Below the pieces are notes generated by a model. That model had not been told where the DNA came from. It ran no database searches and saw nothing but the letters and a program-made list of their open reading frames with translations. From Cristatella mucedo (Eukaryota; Bryozoa; Phylactolaemata; Cristatellidae), in the NCBI GenBank assembly GCA_009760855.2, contig WPIO01000021.1, forward strand, positions 3,140,001 through 3,204,000: DNA of 64,000 nt, given 5' to 3'. Positions 1-12,206 of this stretch are shown here, one piece after another (the first letter of the stretch is position 1; every line of letters starts with the position of its first letter). The translations under genes and the position numbers were made by a program.

Positions 1-1047
1 GCGATTATAGCTACGATTATAGCTGCGATTATTGCTGCGATTTTTGATGTGATTATAGCTGCGATTATTGCTGTGATTATTGTTGTGATTATGTATGCGA
101 TTTTTGCAGGGATTATTGCTGCGATTATAGCTGCGATTATTGCTGCGATTTTTGATGCGATTACTGCATCGAATATTGCTGCGATTATTGCTGCAATTAT
201 TGCTGCAATTATAGCTGCGATTACAGCTGCGATTATTGCTGCAATTATTGCTGCGATAATTGCTGCGATTATTTCTACGATTATAGCTGCGATTATTGCT
301 GCAATTATTGCTGTGATTATTGCTGTAATTATGTATGCGATTATTGCAGTGATTACTGCTGCGATTATAGCTGCGATTATTGCTGCGATTACAGCTGGGA
401 TTATTGCTGCGATTATAGCTGCGATTATAGCTGCGATTATTGCTGCGATTATTGCAGAGATTATTGCTACGATTATAGCTGCAATAATTGCTGCGATTAT
501 GGCTGCAATTATTGCAGTGATTATTGCTGTGATTAGGTATATGATTATTGCACCGATTACTGCTGCGATTATGGCTGCGATTATAGCTGCGATTATAGCT
601 GCGATTATTGCTGCGATTTTTGATGCGATTATAGCTGTAATTATTGCTGCGATTATTGCTGCGATCATTGCAGCAATTGTTGCTGCGATTATTGCTGCGA
701 TTATTGATACGATTATTGCTGCGATTAATTCTGCGATAATTGCTACGATTATAGCTGCAATTATTGCTGCGATTATTGCTGCGATTATTGATGCAATTAT
801 TGCTGCGATTATTGCTGCGATTATTGATACAATTATTGCTGCGATTATCGCTACGATTATTGCTGTAACGATTGCTGTGATTTTTGCTGTGATTATGTAT
901 GCGATTATTGCTGCGATTATTATGTGATTATAGCAGCAATTATTGATGCGATTATTGATGCGATTACAGCTGTGATTGTTGCTGCAATAAGTGCTACGAT
1001 TATTACTGCGATTAATGTAGCGATTATTGCTGCGATTATTGCTGTGA
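1..1047. repeat. 12-bp minisatellite (GCGATTATTGCT / GCGATTATAGCT), left part
   Basis: About 87 diverged copies of a 12-mer, continuing off the left edge. The unit length is a multiple of three and the unit is nearly palindromic. Both strands can therefore be read as Ala-Ile-Ile-Ala repeats. The long ORFs here (for example 49-927 +) are a by-product and not a gene. Variant blocks ending in GTGATTATGTATGCG recur. Confidence 0.95.
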
Positions 1048-1899
1048 TAATAATAATAATAATAATAATAATTCAATTGATAAAGCGCCCTCAGAGAACC
1101 TAATCTCTCTCTAGGCGCTTTACATTTGCTGTAAAGTGAAATGCAATTGAATGGTAAGTAAACTGATGCTTGAAAAAACAAACGAAATGAATAATATGGT
1201 TAGGGGTGACATGCACAGGGTCAGCATGCAAATGTGGTTAGTGGCAGCATGCACAGTGTCAGCACGCATAAGCACATGAAGGACGAATCACAGGGACCCA
1301 CTAAATGCTGTCCTAAATAGGTGTGTTTTTAGGTTCCTTTTAAATGTGGTCAGGTCAGGGTATGTTCTGACGCAGGTCGAGAAGGAGTTCCAGGCTTTGG
1401 GAGCATATGAACTAAATGCACGTCTCCAAAGGATTTAAAGTTTGTATGAGGTATTTCTAGACTGTTGAATTCCGAAAAGCTGGTGGAACGATGCTTGGCC
1501 TGATGGGGTAGTATATCTGACAGATAGGCCGGAGCCATTGAATGAAGGAACCTTAGAGTGAGCGACAAAACCTTGAAGTCGATCCGTTGCTTGACTGGTA
1601 GCCAGTGCAGGTGAGCGAGAAGTGGAGTAACGTGGCAACTGCGACGCTCACGAAAGACAAGCTTAGCTGCAGAGTTTTGCACCAGCTGCAATTGCCTGAT
1701 CGCACATGCTGGTAGGCCAGTAAGCAGTGAGTTGCAGAAGTCGAGACGGGATGTCACGAATGCATCGGCCAACTTAGACATGGTATCTTTATCTAAACAA
1801 GCTCAAAATTTAGCAATGTTATGAAGCTGAAAATAGGCGGATTTGACTGTGGAGCTGATATGGTCGTCTAACGAGAGGTCGCTTTGGAACATGACACCT
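1047..1899 (-). mobile_element. LINE-A copy (L2/CR1-type), 5'-truncated, inside the minisatellite
   Basis: The minus-strand 3' tail is (TAA)n at 1047-1071. It is followed by the family 3' end (AAAGCGCCTAGAGAGAGATT... reading in reverse) and the C-terminal end of ORF2 with frameshifts. Reading pieces: [47 protein letters not shown]. Sense 5' end at GGTGTCAT. Confidence 0.9.
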
Positions 1900-2600
1900 A
1901 TAGCTGCGATTATTGCTTTTATTATTGCTGCATTTATTGCTGTGATTATGTATGCGATTATTGCAGCGATTATAGCTGCGATTATTGCTGCGATTATAGG
2001 TGGGATTATTGCTGCGATTATAGCTGGGATTATGGCTGAGATTATAGCTGCGATTATAGCTGCGATTATTGATGCGATCATTGCTGCAATTATTGCCGTA
2101 ATTATAGTATCGAATATGTATGCGATTATTGCAGCGATTATTGCTGCGATTATAGCTGCGATTATTGCGTCGATTATAGCTGGGATTATTGCTGCGATTA
2201 TAGCTGCGATTATAGCTGCGATTATTGTTGCGATTTTCGATGCGATTACACCTGCGATTATTGCTGCGATTATTGCTGCGATTATTGCTGCGATTATTGC
2301 TGCGATTATTGCTACGATTATAGCTGCGATTATTGGTGCAATTATTGCTGTGATTATTGCTGTGATTATGTATGCGATTATTGCAGCGATTATTGCTGCG
2401 ATTATAGATGCGATTATAGCTGCGATTATTGCTGCCCTTATTGCTGCAATTATTGCTGCGATTATTGCTGCGATTATTGATGCGATTATTGCTGCGATTA
2501 TTGCTGCGATTATTGCTACGATTATAGCTGTGATTATTGATGCGATTATTGGTGCGATTATTGATGCGATTACAGCTGCGATTATTGCTGCGATTATTAG
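1900..2600. repeat. 12-bp minisatellite, right part
   Basis: The same GCGATTATWGCT array resumes directly after the LINE and stops sharply at 2600. The array carries the same GTGATTATGTATGCG variants as the left part, so the two halves were one array before insertion. Confidence 0.95.
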
Positions 2601-3319
2601 CCGCATGTGAGACGGAGAACGGAAGGGACTTGAGTCGGGCCGTCGAGGAGATGCCATCAGTGTCGCGACTCGCGTTCTAGGCTGCGAGACCGAACGCATC
2701 CGAACGAGCGGACTTTCTACGCCGGACACTAGGACTCGTGGCAAGTCGTCAAGGGTCCCCGCCCCCTCTCAGCAGTCACACCTGGCTCAGGCGATACGGA
2801 TAACAGCTAACTAACGTAATAGCTTTTCTACCGCGCGATTTTAAGATAGCCGCTTGCTGCAAGCACGAAAGTGGTAGGCGTCTGGATTAGGGCGTGCGGA
2901 CGTCGGCGCAATGGCTCAGCTGCTTCGTCAGTCACACCGTAAACTTACGACTGCCGTCTCGTCGGTTTCGCGGCCCGCACGCAGCATTTCAGCATGCAGC
3001 ATTTCCGGGATTGAAAGCGGGGGGGGGAGTGGGGGCGCCTCGCGCGCCGACGCTGCGCACGCTGCTGACCGTCACACGAGATCGGCTACGCGAGAGGAGC
3101 GGCGAGAGGAAGCGGCCCTGCACAAGCTCCAGCCGCGGGCGAAGCGCGATCATTCGCGATCGATCGATCATTAGATTTCGCAATCAATCGATCTAGCGCC
3201 TCGAAGTTCCGCGTCTCCTTTTGCCAGCGCGACGACATCCGACGGCATCCGATGTAAAGACGCTTTTAGCATCTGCAACGCTCGTTCGCCGGGCCCGATA
3301 CCTGCCGCTAGCATCCGTT
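2601..3319. other. no gene recognised
   Basis: GC-rich unique-looking sequence with a G-run (3018-3037) and CGAT-rich palindromic bits near 3150-3195. Short ORFs on both strands look like chance. Confidence 0.4.
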
Positions 3320-3465
3320 ATCCAGAGCCTGGGAGCCAGGCTGCAGTCTGTCATGAGCATCGCAGTAGCAACATTACAACACTTCTCACAGACCTGCGTC
3401 GGCTTCCAATCAAGCAGCGTATCGACTTCAAGGTGCTGTCACTCTGTCGCAGAGCGGCGGCACGC
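3320..3465 (+). mobile_element. LINE-A internal scrap
   Basis: Eroded match to the LINE-A ORF2 tail: CAGCCTGGGAGCCAGGCTGCAG, then GACCTGCGTCGGCTTCCAAT and AAGCAGCGTATCGACTTCAA, the '[17 protein letters not shown]' block. Frame broken. Confidence 0.7.
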
Positions 3466-4210
3466 AGAGCGGCAGGCGAGCGACAAGTTGGGAGGAGGAG
3501 CTTTGAGAAGCTCAGAGGGTCAAAGGGAAAGTCGGCGTCGGACGAGCGCTGGCAGTAAAAGTCCACCGAAATGAAACGAGAAAACCCTCGCCCCTTCACA
3601 ATGAGCGAGGACGCCGTCAGTGGCATGAAATATACACCCATTCGCCTACACATCGTAGCAAGCCTTTTCTCGGAGTACTGCTCGAGATAGTCACTCTGGA
3701 AGAGCTCATCCTTTCGAGCGAGCCACGCAGTGTCGGGCAGCGGCTGGCGCGAATCATACGCCTCATGCAAGCTCGCTACCGGCAGCCGATTACGTTAGCC
3801 GAGGCAGGCGCAGTGAAAGTGCTGACGTCCGGTGCTGACGTCTGCCTGGCGGCTCGCTCGGGCGGACGGTATCGACTCATGGTCTGTATTGAGCGCGCTC
3901 GCATGGGGGCACGTCCTTCGCCGGCGAATCATTCCACACGGCGCATTACGTTCGAGCCTACTCGTGATGTTCGTCACACTCAGACTGCTTCGTGCTTATG
4001 GCCTCCATTTGCCAAGGGCAGCCACTACCTACTGCGTCTTGCGTGCGTGACGTCGACCGAATTGACTGAAAGGCTAGTGAACAAACCCCAGAGACTCAAC
4101 CACGTGTCTCCTTTGCTGACGGAGTGGCGATGGGTCCCGGTTGATGAAAGGACACGGAGTAAAATTCTTCGGTGACCCATAACGTCTGAAATACTTAGCT
4201 CCTTCAAACT
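3466..4210. other. no gene recognised
   Basis: Moderately GC-rich sequence. Several short overlapping ORFs on both strands, none with a recognisable domain. Confidence 0.35.
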
Positions 4211-4215
4211 TAATT

Positions 4216-4637
4216 GAACTGCTGCACCCATTTCAGCCTGCTCGTGCCCTCAGGTTCTGTATGGGCAACAAATTAGCTAATCCATTCCTACACTTAAAGA
4301 TGGTTAGCGGTTGAAGCTTTTGGACTGCAGGTGGAACTCGTTTCCGCAACTATTACGTATTCAATTTTTAATTCTTACACAACGAGATATATTCTCCTGC
4401 TGCCGACTGTGGCACATTCGTCCCAGCCGCCCTGAGCTGCTACTTTCATGCTACTCACTTCATCGACTGCCCTCCCGACTCAGCTATGCTTCTAACTTTC
4501 TCTTTGCTGCGTGAGATGCTGGCAACCGTCTGTGTACCGGGAGCCGCATAGACATTGAGTTTGTTCTAGAAAACTCTCCTGCATAACGCCCGTCTTTTCT
4601 CTATGGCTTCATGTGGAGTTACAGAGAAAGCTACATA
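4216..4637 (+). mobile_element. LINE-C 3' fragment
   Basis: Matches the family seen again at 39303-39826: 'LLHPFQP.RALR', then the block GCTTTTGGACTGCAGGTGGA, the 'CYFHATHF' block and the end 'GTGGAGTTACAGA'. Frameshifted and with a lost middle. Confidence 0.75.
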
Positions 4638-4854
4638 TAAATTATCTAGTAATTAAAGCGAGAAAGTCCGCCCGTCCATTCGCCACGCGTAAAGATGGCA
4701 GCCAGTACTTCCGAGAGTGACGTGTAATAGACATGTAATTAATTCTACTGTGACTCAGCGAAGCGAGTCCACAAGCAATGAGCTCTAGTATTACAGTAAT
4801 CTCAGATTCAGCCTCCTCGTGCCCGAAACAGCTGCACAGCTACGAGTAAGCCGA

Positions 4855-4997
4855 GGAGCAGGAGGAGGAGGATGAGGAGGAGGAAGGAGGAGGAGGAGGA
4901 GGAGGAGGAGGAGGAGGAGGAGGAGGAGGAGGAGGAGGAGGAGGAGGAGGAGGAGGAGGAGGAGGAGGAGGAGGAGGAGGAGGAAGGAGGAGGAGGG
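4855..4997. repeat. (GGA)n trinucleotide repeat
   Basis: About 140 bp of nearly pure GGA/GAG on the + strand, translating to poly-Pro on the minus strand. Not a gene. Confidence 0.97.
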
Positions 4998-4999
4998 GA

Positions 5000-5830
5000 C
5001 AGTACTTGACCTTTTCAGTCGCAGCCAATCCTGCGGGATGCTGAAGGTGCGTCGGGAGGCCGAACGCGCGAAGCATCCCTCTGGATTAGTCCAGAGCTAG
5101 TTTTAGCTAGTTAGGCATGCGTTTAATCGTCCTTAGTAAATACAGCTGCTGGACGAGACGAGAGGCCGGACGTGAAGCTAATTCGTCTAGGCAGATCAAT
5201 GCAGCCAGTGAATGGTTAGACCTAAAGGTGGTTGCAACAGAATCTTGAAGTCGAGACGCCGGTGGACAGTGAAACGGCAGCGTGCTAGACTAAGCAGACT
5301 CGACTGCCGGAGTAGTATTCGCGGTTGCTGAATTTTACTTTAGGGGCTAGGAACCATTAACGTCCTGATCCGCGGTTAAGCAGCAAGTTAGACCCAAGTA
5401 TGTCGTACTCAATCAGTCATACTTTATTCTTCGAGCCAGGCAGGCGCTGTGCCCGAAGCATCGACCCAGACGGCAGTTCAGCGGTAGTCTAGGCACCGTG
5501 CCAGTGTTTCTGTACGCCACGGCCGATGCTTCACGCCTGTAACCCTCCGTGGCCGTCTAAAAGACATCTCTACGCTTTGCATACGGGCTTGTTGTCTTGA
5601 AGTCTAATGGAAGCTCTTCATCGCCGTCGTGTTCCGCTACTGTCGGCTTGCTTGCGTGACTTGGTGCTGCCACTGCAAGTCTTTAGCCGGTGCTTGAGAG
5701 GCTCGAGGTTTCACCACCATTTGTCAAGCGTCGTTAAGGTTATGATCCCTGCGTTTTCGGCCCTAGTTCTGCTGACCGCACGCGGTAGTCGCACACAGAG
5801 ACTGTAGCAGCAGGCAGCCTGCGCAGACAT
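5000..5830. other. no gene recognised
   Basis: Mixed-composition sequence with nothing recognisable. A short ORF at 5607-5807 has no family features. Confidence 0.35.
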
Positions 5831-5832
5831 GC

Positions 5833-5918
5833 GCGCCTCGCGGCGCGTCCTCGCGGCACGTCCTCGCGGCACGTCGTCCTCGCGGCGCGTCCTCGCGGCA
5901 CGTCGTCCTCGCGGCGCC
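5833..5918. repeat. GC-rich minisatellite
   Basis: Direct copies of CGCGGCRCGTCCT with or without an extra CGT, about six copies (CCTCGCGGCACGTCGT type). Confidence 0.85.
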
Positions 5919-8870
5919 GATAGTTACTTTCCATTGAAGTCGCGCTCTGCAGCTGTAGGCTGCATGTTGTTGGTCCCGATGGCAGTACGAGCGTGCACGA
6001 GGTCGGTAAGATATTTGACGCGCGCGAGAAGCAACACCCACCTCATTGGCGTCCTTTTGCGACAGGTCTGTAGAATGCCGAGCAATGGGTCGTCAACTGT
6101 ACGAGCTTCCTACCTAAGGTCCCTAATGCGCGATCAATCTCTCGCGTCAGCGACGCTGCCAGGATTTGAGTCTTATTTCTTTAGCGTCTGTCGATGGGAG
6201 TGGCTCCTAACAGCGAGCGCCCACAGAGGCAAAAGGTATATTCTAAGGCAGCCGTTCTCTTCGGCATCATTGCCGCCTCTGAAATTGGAATCAAGTTTGT
6301 GCCGCACTCGCTCAACGCCCCGTTGATTTGATTTTGTCACTGCACTCTTTAGATTGAGCTACTGAATCCTTGCTATGTACTGCAGACCTCAAAGCCAAGT
6401 TTGGCAGTGGCATTCGGATGCTAAAGCTAATAAATAGCACATTTAATGAAAAAGCTTACTGCAAAGTACCTTGCATAATCTTGAATGTGAGTCTGAGAGT
6501 ATGCGAGTCGCGAAAGCATAGGTCTCTGATGCAACGCTTACACGGCATTTTGTGATATCTGTAATACTACCACCATGATGGTGCAACGAAAATGAGTGTC
6601 GTGCCAAAAATATCAGGGGGTTATAGATAAATATAATTTGTTAATTTTCTTATGGAGCTACAATATGCACTCTCATAGCTTAAATTGAACCACTGAATTG
6701 TGCACCACGAATAGTTCTAAATAATTTATTATCAAACGAGGTTAGAAATATAATTTGGAGTCCATTTTTTAATTTTCCTTCTTTCGAGATTTTGCAACGT
6801 TAAAAAAGAACTGCAAGATTGCCCGCTAGTAGGCCTGGCTCACAGTTGCGTCAGCGGTCAATAAGGCTTGCCTTCCAAAGCAAAGTTGGAGTTGCGGTGA
6901 ATTTTCTCGGGTAAAGAAGGAAATGAATATAATTTCACAATTATACCTACCTGTATATCCGCTTAAATACTCACAGTTAGGCTGGACAGTGGGTCGCAGA
7001 CACACGTGGGTCACACGCTCCAGCCTCTGCTACATGGCCGAGTTATGGACACGTTTATCGACCAGATTAATTCCTATCCGTGAAACGATTTCGTATTTGT
7101 TATTTCGCGGACTTCATTGCGACCATCGGTTTTGTACTTCTGCTACGAGACATTCGACTTAATTGGTCAGAAACGACCCCATTGGCGGATGATTCCCTAC
7201 GTAATTCAACCCATACGCAGGTGCTTTCTCGGTTGCGCTTGCTTGGTCTAGTGGACGCTGATGGTATCACGAAGTCTCCGAGGCGGTGCAGCGACCGTCT
7301 GTTAGATGCGAGATGAAGCAATCGCCGGTAGTGTAGCGCCCGCGTGCTGGCCACAGCCAGCGCGTGGAGCTATCGTACCGGTATTAGACCAACCTGTTGC
7401 GGTACGACCGCCGCGTCACGACATGCGAAGGCACGCGTCGCCGTCCAGGATGCGAGCCGATGCGCACGCGAGAGAATGAAAGTCTCGCCCACCGGGCCCG
7501 CGCGATCCACGGCAGATTAGCACAACAGGACGGAGCCGGATACTGAACGTGAGGAGATGACGCGGAGGGCATCGTTAACCGACCGATATCGCGAAGGTGA
7601 GATTTCAGGGCGCTCAGGCACGATCGGGCGCTTGGCCTACACGTCAGAGCCAGTCTCAAGCAAGGGCGACGGCAAACTCGTACACTGTGCGTTTCCTCCT
7701 TCGGCGACCGAGGCGCGCGCGCGCGCGCGCGGGGCAAAACTCGTCGGCGCCGCAGGTGCAGAGAGAGAGAAGGAACATGTCGGCGTTGGCCGGCGATGCT
7801 AAAAGAAAAAGGGTCGACGAGCTGGCGCCGAATTCGTTAGCGAGGACGCGCAGCGATTTCTCGCCTCGCCGCACGCACGCATTTTCTCACCCCCTTTCGA
7901 TCGCCGCTCGTCGCTTTGTCTGTTGGCGCGCGCCATCGATCGGCGTGCCTGAGAGGCGTGCTCGAGCTCATCTGCCGCCGCCGCCGTCGTCTCGTCAGCG
8001 CTCGGTGGCGTCTACTTCCCTCCTCCCCCGCAGACCTGACCTGGGGCGTCATCGAGCCGAAATCGAGCCGCCTTCGGGCGGTGCCATCCGCCGGCCGTGC
8101 ATTTTCTGGCGGCGAACGTTGGAACGCCACGTCGGTGGTGGCGGCGAGCCGACAGGTGTGCTGACTTGCAACAAAAATCCTGCTCAGCGGCGGGCTAACG
8201 GAATCGGCAGTTTGCGAAGAAACCGAAAATTAGCACTGTACACGGCGCTTACAATTGAAATTCGGTCAATTGCGGACCGATGACCGGACGTGTCGGAGGC
8301 GAAAGTAATTGCGGCGTTGACTGGGCAGAAATGGGCGCGCCTTGCTCTAGATAAGAGAAGAGACCCGGGTGCAACGCCAGGCCCAGTTTTCCAGCCTCTT
8401 CGTCGAAGCGCGAGGTCGCCGCCGCCGCCGCCACCGCTGCTGCCGCGCCCGTCACTTATGCGGCTGACGGGGCCAGCATTTCCGGCCGTGCGCGAGTAAT
8501 GTTCCAGCTGTTGTCTGCCGACGACGGCAAAGATCGGCCAATTCAATGGTCGCAGCTTTTTAGCGACAGTACAGCCCTAGCAGCTATCCTCTCCGCTTGA
8601 TGGTGAGCAACGAAGAATGGCGATGCAAGACTCGAGCTCAAGACCTGGCGAGGCAGCGTAAAGACAAGTGAAACTTCGTTGAGAGCCGCTTCTCTGAGAC
8701 GTCGCTGCCACTGCGCCGCCGCTGCCGCCATCCTTGCGCCAGGCGAGCGATAAGTCGGCCCTAGCGCCGCCTGTCAAGGCGGCTGTCGGGTCGGGTCGGG
8801 TCGGGTCCCCCAGGTGCATGCAGTCCGCGAGACTTTATTTGCAAGAAGCCACGGGAAACTCCCCCATCTC
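5919..8870. other. intergenic stretch, no gene recognised
   Basis: 5919-6330 is unremarkable and 6330-6830 is AT-rich. 7300-8530 is GC/CpG-rich with a (GC)n run near 7710-7731 and CCG-rich pieces near 8415-8445. 8786-8808 has GGGTC repeats. Long open frames in the GC-rich part (such as 7597-8283) have Arg-rich, low-complexity translations on both strands and no domain. Confidence 0.35.
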
Positions 8871-8871
8871 T

Positions 8872-8872
<1 letters not shown>

Positions 8873-8911
<39 letters not shown>

Positions 8912-8964
8912 TTTCTTCTCCTCTGTTTGTCTCTCTTCCTCCTTCCTTCTCTCTGTCACTCCCT

Positions 8965-9037
<73 letters not shown>
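8873..9037. repeat. two (CT)n tracts
   Basis: (CT)n at about 8873-8908 and 8966-9037, separated by a degenerate pyrimidine-rich spacer. Confidence 0.95.
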
Positions 9038-9238
9038 GACGCGAGAGGCGCGGTCGGAGACGTAATGAGATTTTTCCGCACCCGGGGACAAAGCCGCACA
9101 TGGCGCCCCTCCCCTTGTAAAAAAATATCAGCAATGTAGCTCCACCACAGGAGAAATTCAAAACACACACGCTTACAGGCATATTGAGTCAAGAAATTGT
9201 ATTAACTGTAGCACAGGTACAAGCTAGCTATCGCCGCT

Positions 9239-9960
9239 TTAACTTAGGTGAGTTCGTCTGGCTGTGAAAGTGGCAAACTGGTCTGTCACAGTTTGAAAGT
9301 CAATATTTTCCAGTGCTACTTTCTCTAATCTTAACATGGAAAAATGAGAGAGACGACCTTTCCACATTGATGCTCTTAGATAAGACAGGATTACCTTCAG
9401 CTTTCTAGAGGAACGTTCACAACTGGCAACTTATACAGCTACGGTGAGAAGAACTTGCCAGGCAACTCTCAAATTAGGAAACACATCTTCATAACTGACA
9501 ACAAAAGATATGAGCTCGAGTGCCGAGTCATGACATGTGGCAAACAACATTTTACGTCACTGATTTCCTTGTACAGCATTGCTCTATCAATGTCTGAGCA
9601 ATAGAAGCCTCCAAGATCTAGACATTGTTCGAGGAGTTTGGTCTCGTCAAGTAACTTCAAATGCTTCTCAACTTCCAACAACAAACCAAATTTGGCATCA
9701 AGATCTGTGAGCTGAGAAAACCGAGCTATACTTTCTTTTCGGAGACAGTCTATGCTGTCCTTCGTTATTCCTGAACTTTCCTTCGGCGGATTCCTCATTC
9801 AACACCAACTTTCCATAATTCACATCTCCTTTTGGTATCTAGTAGGGATTCTTAGCACAGGTCTTCTCGAAGTCTTGACTCTTTCAGAGGTGATCTTGAA
9901 AAGTATAAGTAGGTACTTGCAGGTGCTTGCTGTTGTTCCAAAAAACGTAATGACAACGGA
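9239..9960 (-). pseudogene. hAT-superfamily transposase remnant (DUF4371/hAT dimerisation type)
   Basis: On the minus strand the last part reads FPNLRVAWQVLL, V-A-SCERS, RKLKVILSYLRASM and RLSHFSMLRLE, the hAT C-terminal dimerisation domain, ending at TAA (9239-9241). Upstream on the same strand a second frame gives KFGLLLEVEKHLKLLDE (part of 9469-9798) and FFGTTASTCKYLL (near 9900-9950). Frame changes and an in-frame stop between ASC and ERS break it. Terminal inverted repeats were not found. It would be a cut-and-paste transposase, now dead. Confidence 0.8.
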
Positions 9961-11260
9961 ATCTTGACTTGCAGCATTAACTTCTGCCATATTCAAGCTG
10001 TGGTTATCACAGTTTACAAAAATGGCCTGCTCATTTTGGACAGTATTATCTTTTGGACAGCTGAAAAGTGGCCAGACATGACTTCCGCGTCGTCATGGCA
10101 CAGCCAGTTATGTAACCCTAGCTTGTGCGGTCTAATAGTGTATCGATGCTCAGCCACGGCACGCTGGCTCGCCCTTGACGCGGCGTAGCAGGCCGGGCTC
10201 GCCGTTGGCGCCACGCAGCTCGCCTGCAGCAGGCAGAATGGGGCGAGCGGACGGGAACGGCAGCTGGAATACGGACGGAGGGGCAAGCGGCCGTCTGCTT
10301 GTTGTGCTACCTGCGAGCGTCAACCGAATGCACAACGGTTAAAGTCGCCTCAGTGTTTCCGCGTCGTCGCGTTCGCGCCGCCAGAGCGTCAAGCTACAGC
10401 TTTGTCTAAGTCTGCAAACATGCTAAACTAGCTCAGCCCGAAAAAGTCAAGTCCACTGAAAGAAGGGCTTGCTTGAATCAAGATTGGTATTCTCGCAAGA
10501 AAGAAAAAGTTTTTTAAAAGAATATGCACACTCCATTTTGCTTTTGGTGCCCCCTCTGGGGGCGGTCTCGCGGCGGCTACGACTGACGCTGGCGCTCGCT
10601 CTGTCGTCTCGTAGGCGAAAAATGTACCGTTCGACGTCTTCCAGCACTCCCACCGACGTACGTCGGTGAGAAGAATAAAGAAATATCAGCATTGCAATGA
10701 CTGCAACTCGTCTCACCTCCAAGGATGACCGCATTGCCGTGAATGCCTTCGCTGCACCCGACGTCCGCCATCGCCGAGCTCGTCATCCGCTCGTCATCTC
10801 TCTGATCTGCTTCATCTCGTCATCTCGACGGCGGCAACCTTTCCGGGGTCGTCTGCTCGCAGCTTCCTCGCACTCCGGACGGCGGCCATTCTTGTGTTCG
10901 GCCACCGGCTTCGATGTGCGAGCCTACTCACCAGTAGTAGCGCGCCGAAAATCATCACCTCGCCCAAGCGCTCGCGAAAAATGTATGCGTCCACAGCGCA
11001 CGCCCCCGACGATGCATTTCCACCCTGCGGCGTCAGCGGCCAGCAGTGGTGGGCGGGCATCATTCCAAGCAGCGGATTCCATAGTTCGCTCAGCGGCCCT
11101 GCTCAATTGCCTCGATAGTTTTTTAACTCGTCCTCGTTATAAGACCTGGCCGAAAGCCGGGCCTGGCCCTAAGAAGACATCGAGGGGCAGTCGCCGAAAT
11201 CTGAGGGCCATAATTCCGAGCTTCGGCCAGAAGCAGACCACACCCAGGGCAGTCGTTCAT
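9961..11260. other. no gene recognised; one perfect palindrome
   Basis: GC-rich with many overlapping short ORFs. An 18-bp perfect palindrome CACCGACGTACGTCGGTG lies at 10651-10668. No exon with family resemblance seen. Confidence 0.35.
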
Positions 11261-11263
11261 ATC

Positions 11264-11437
11264 ATAATAATAACAGTAATAATAATAATGCACTTGATAA
11301 AGCGCCCTCAGAGAACTCATCTCTTTCTAGGCGCTTTACATTTGCTGCAAAGGGAAATGCAATTGAATGGTGAGTAATATCATGCTTGATAAACAAACAA
11401 CATGAATAACATGGTTAGGGGTGACATGCACAGGGTC
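11264..11437 (-). mobile_element. LINE-A 3' end
   Basis: (TAA)n tail at 11264-11289 followed by GATAAAGCGCCCTCAGAGAA and ATGGTTAGGGGTGACATGCA, the antisense LINE-A end. 5'-truncated. Confidence 0.9.
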
Positions 11438-11543
11438 ATCGGAGGGCATCGGCTGGAGCACGCACTCCTCGGCCACATTTTAGACGTCGTACCGCTAAGA
11501 ATCGCATTCCTGTTGCAGCGTTTAGTTTCACTCAACGTACTGC

Positions 11544-11548
<5 letters not shown>

Positions 11549-11597
<49 letters not shown>
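11549..11597. repeat. (GA)n microsatellite
   Basis: About 24 GA repeats on the + strand. Confidence 0.97.
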
Positions 11598-11599
<2 letters not shown>

Positions 11600-11600
<1 letters not shown>

Positions 11601-12071
11601 ACGCCATCACAAACGGTGCATAAGCATGAGCAGCTACTGTGCTGACGCTTGTTCTGAAAGCTGCTCTAACGTGCAAAGAGTTTCAGACAGCGATGCTAAA
11701 ACAGCCCAAGCAAGCGGAGATGAAAATTCTCTCTCCAACGCGTTTTCATCCTGGCGTCGTAGGGAATGGACCGTACCGGTGGCGCAATCGAGTGGCGGAT
11801 GTCTGGTACAGTGCTCGCACAGCGTCACCGCCGCTGGCTAGCTAGCAACTCTTCCAGCGCACATTTCCGACGACTTCGTTATTAATCACCGCAGAGTCGT
11901 TTTCGTAAGAAGCTCGCACGATGCCTCGTGTTGCTGTAGTAGTAGGCTACTTGAGCGTTTGTTTTTGTCTTCCCTCTTATGCCTGCTCTCTTCGCTGAGT
12001 TCTCTGAGCTTTGTAACTTGGGGGCTCGCTTTCATATCGAAAAGTCTGAAGAACCAAAGAGAAAAGTGAAG
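11600..12071. other. no gene recognised
   Basis: Sequence upstream of the receptor gene with no recognisable domain; it may include promoter elements, but none could be named. Confidence 0.3.

Positions 12072-12206
<135 letters not shown>

Noticed and set aside
49-927. 292-codon ORF of Ala/Ile repeats
   Set aside because: It is a minisatellite whose unit length is a multiple of three; the opposite strand gives the same kind of ORF.
7597-8283. 228-codon ORF (+) in CpG-rich DNA
   Set aside because: Arg-rich low-complexity translation, overlapping open frames on both strands, no family resemblance.
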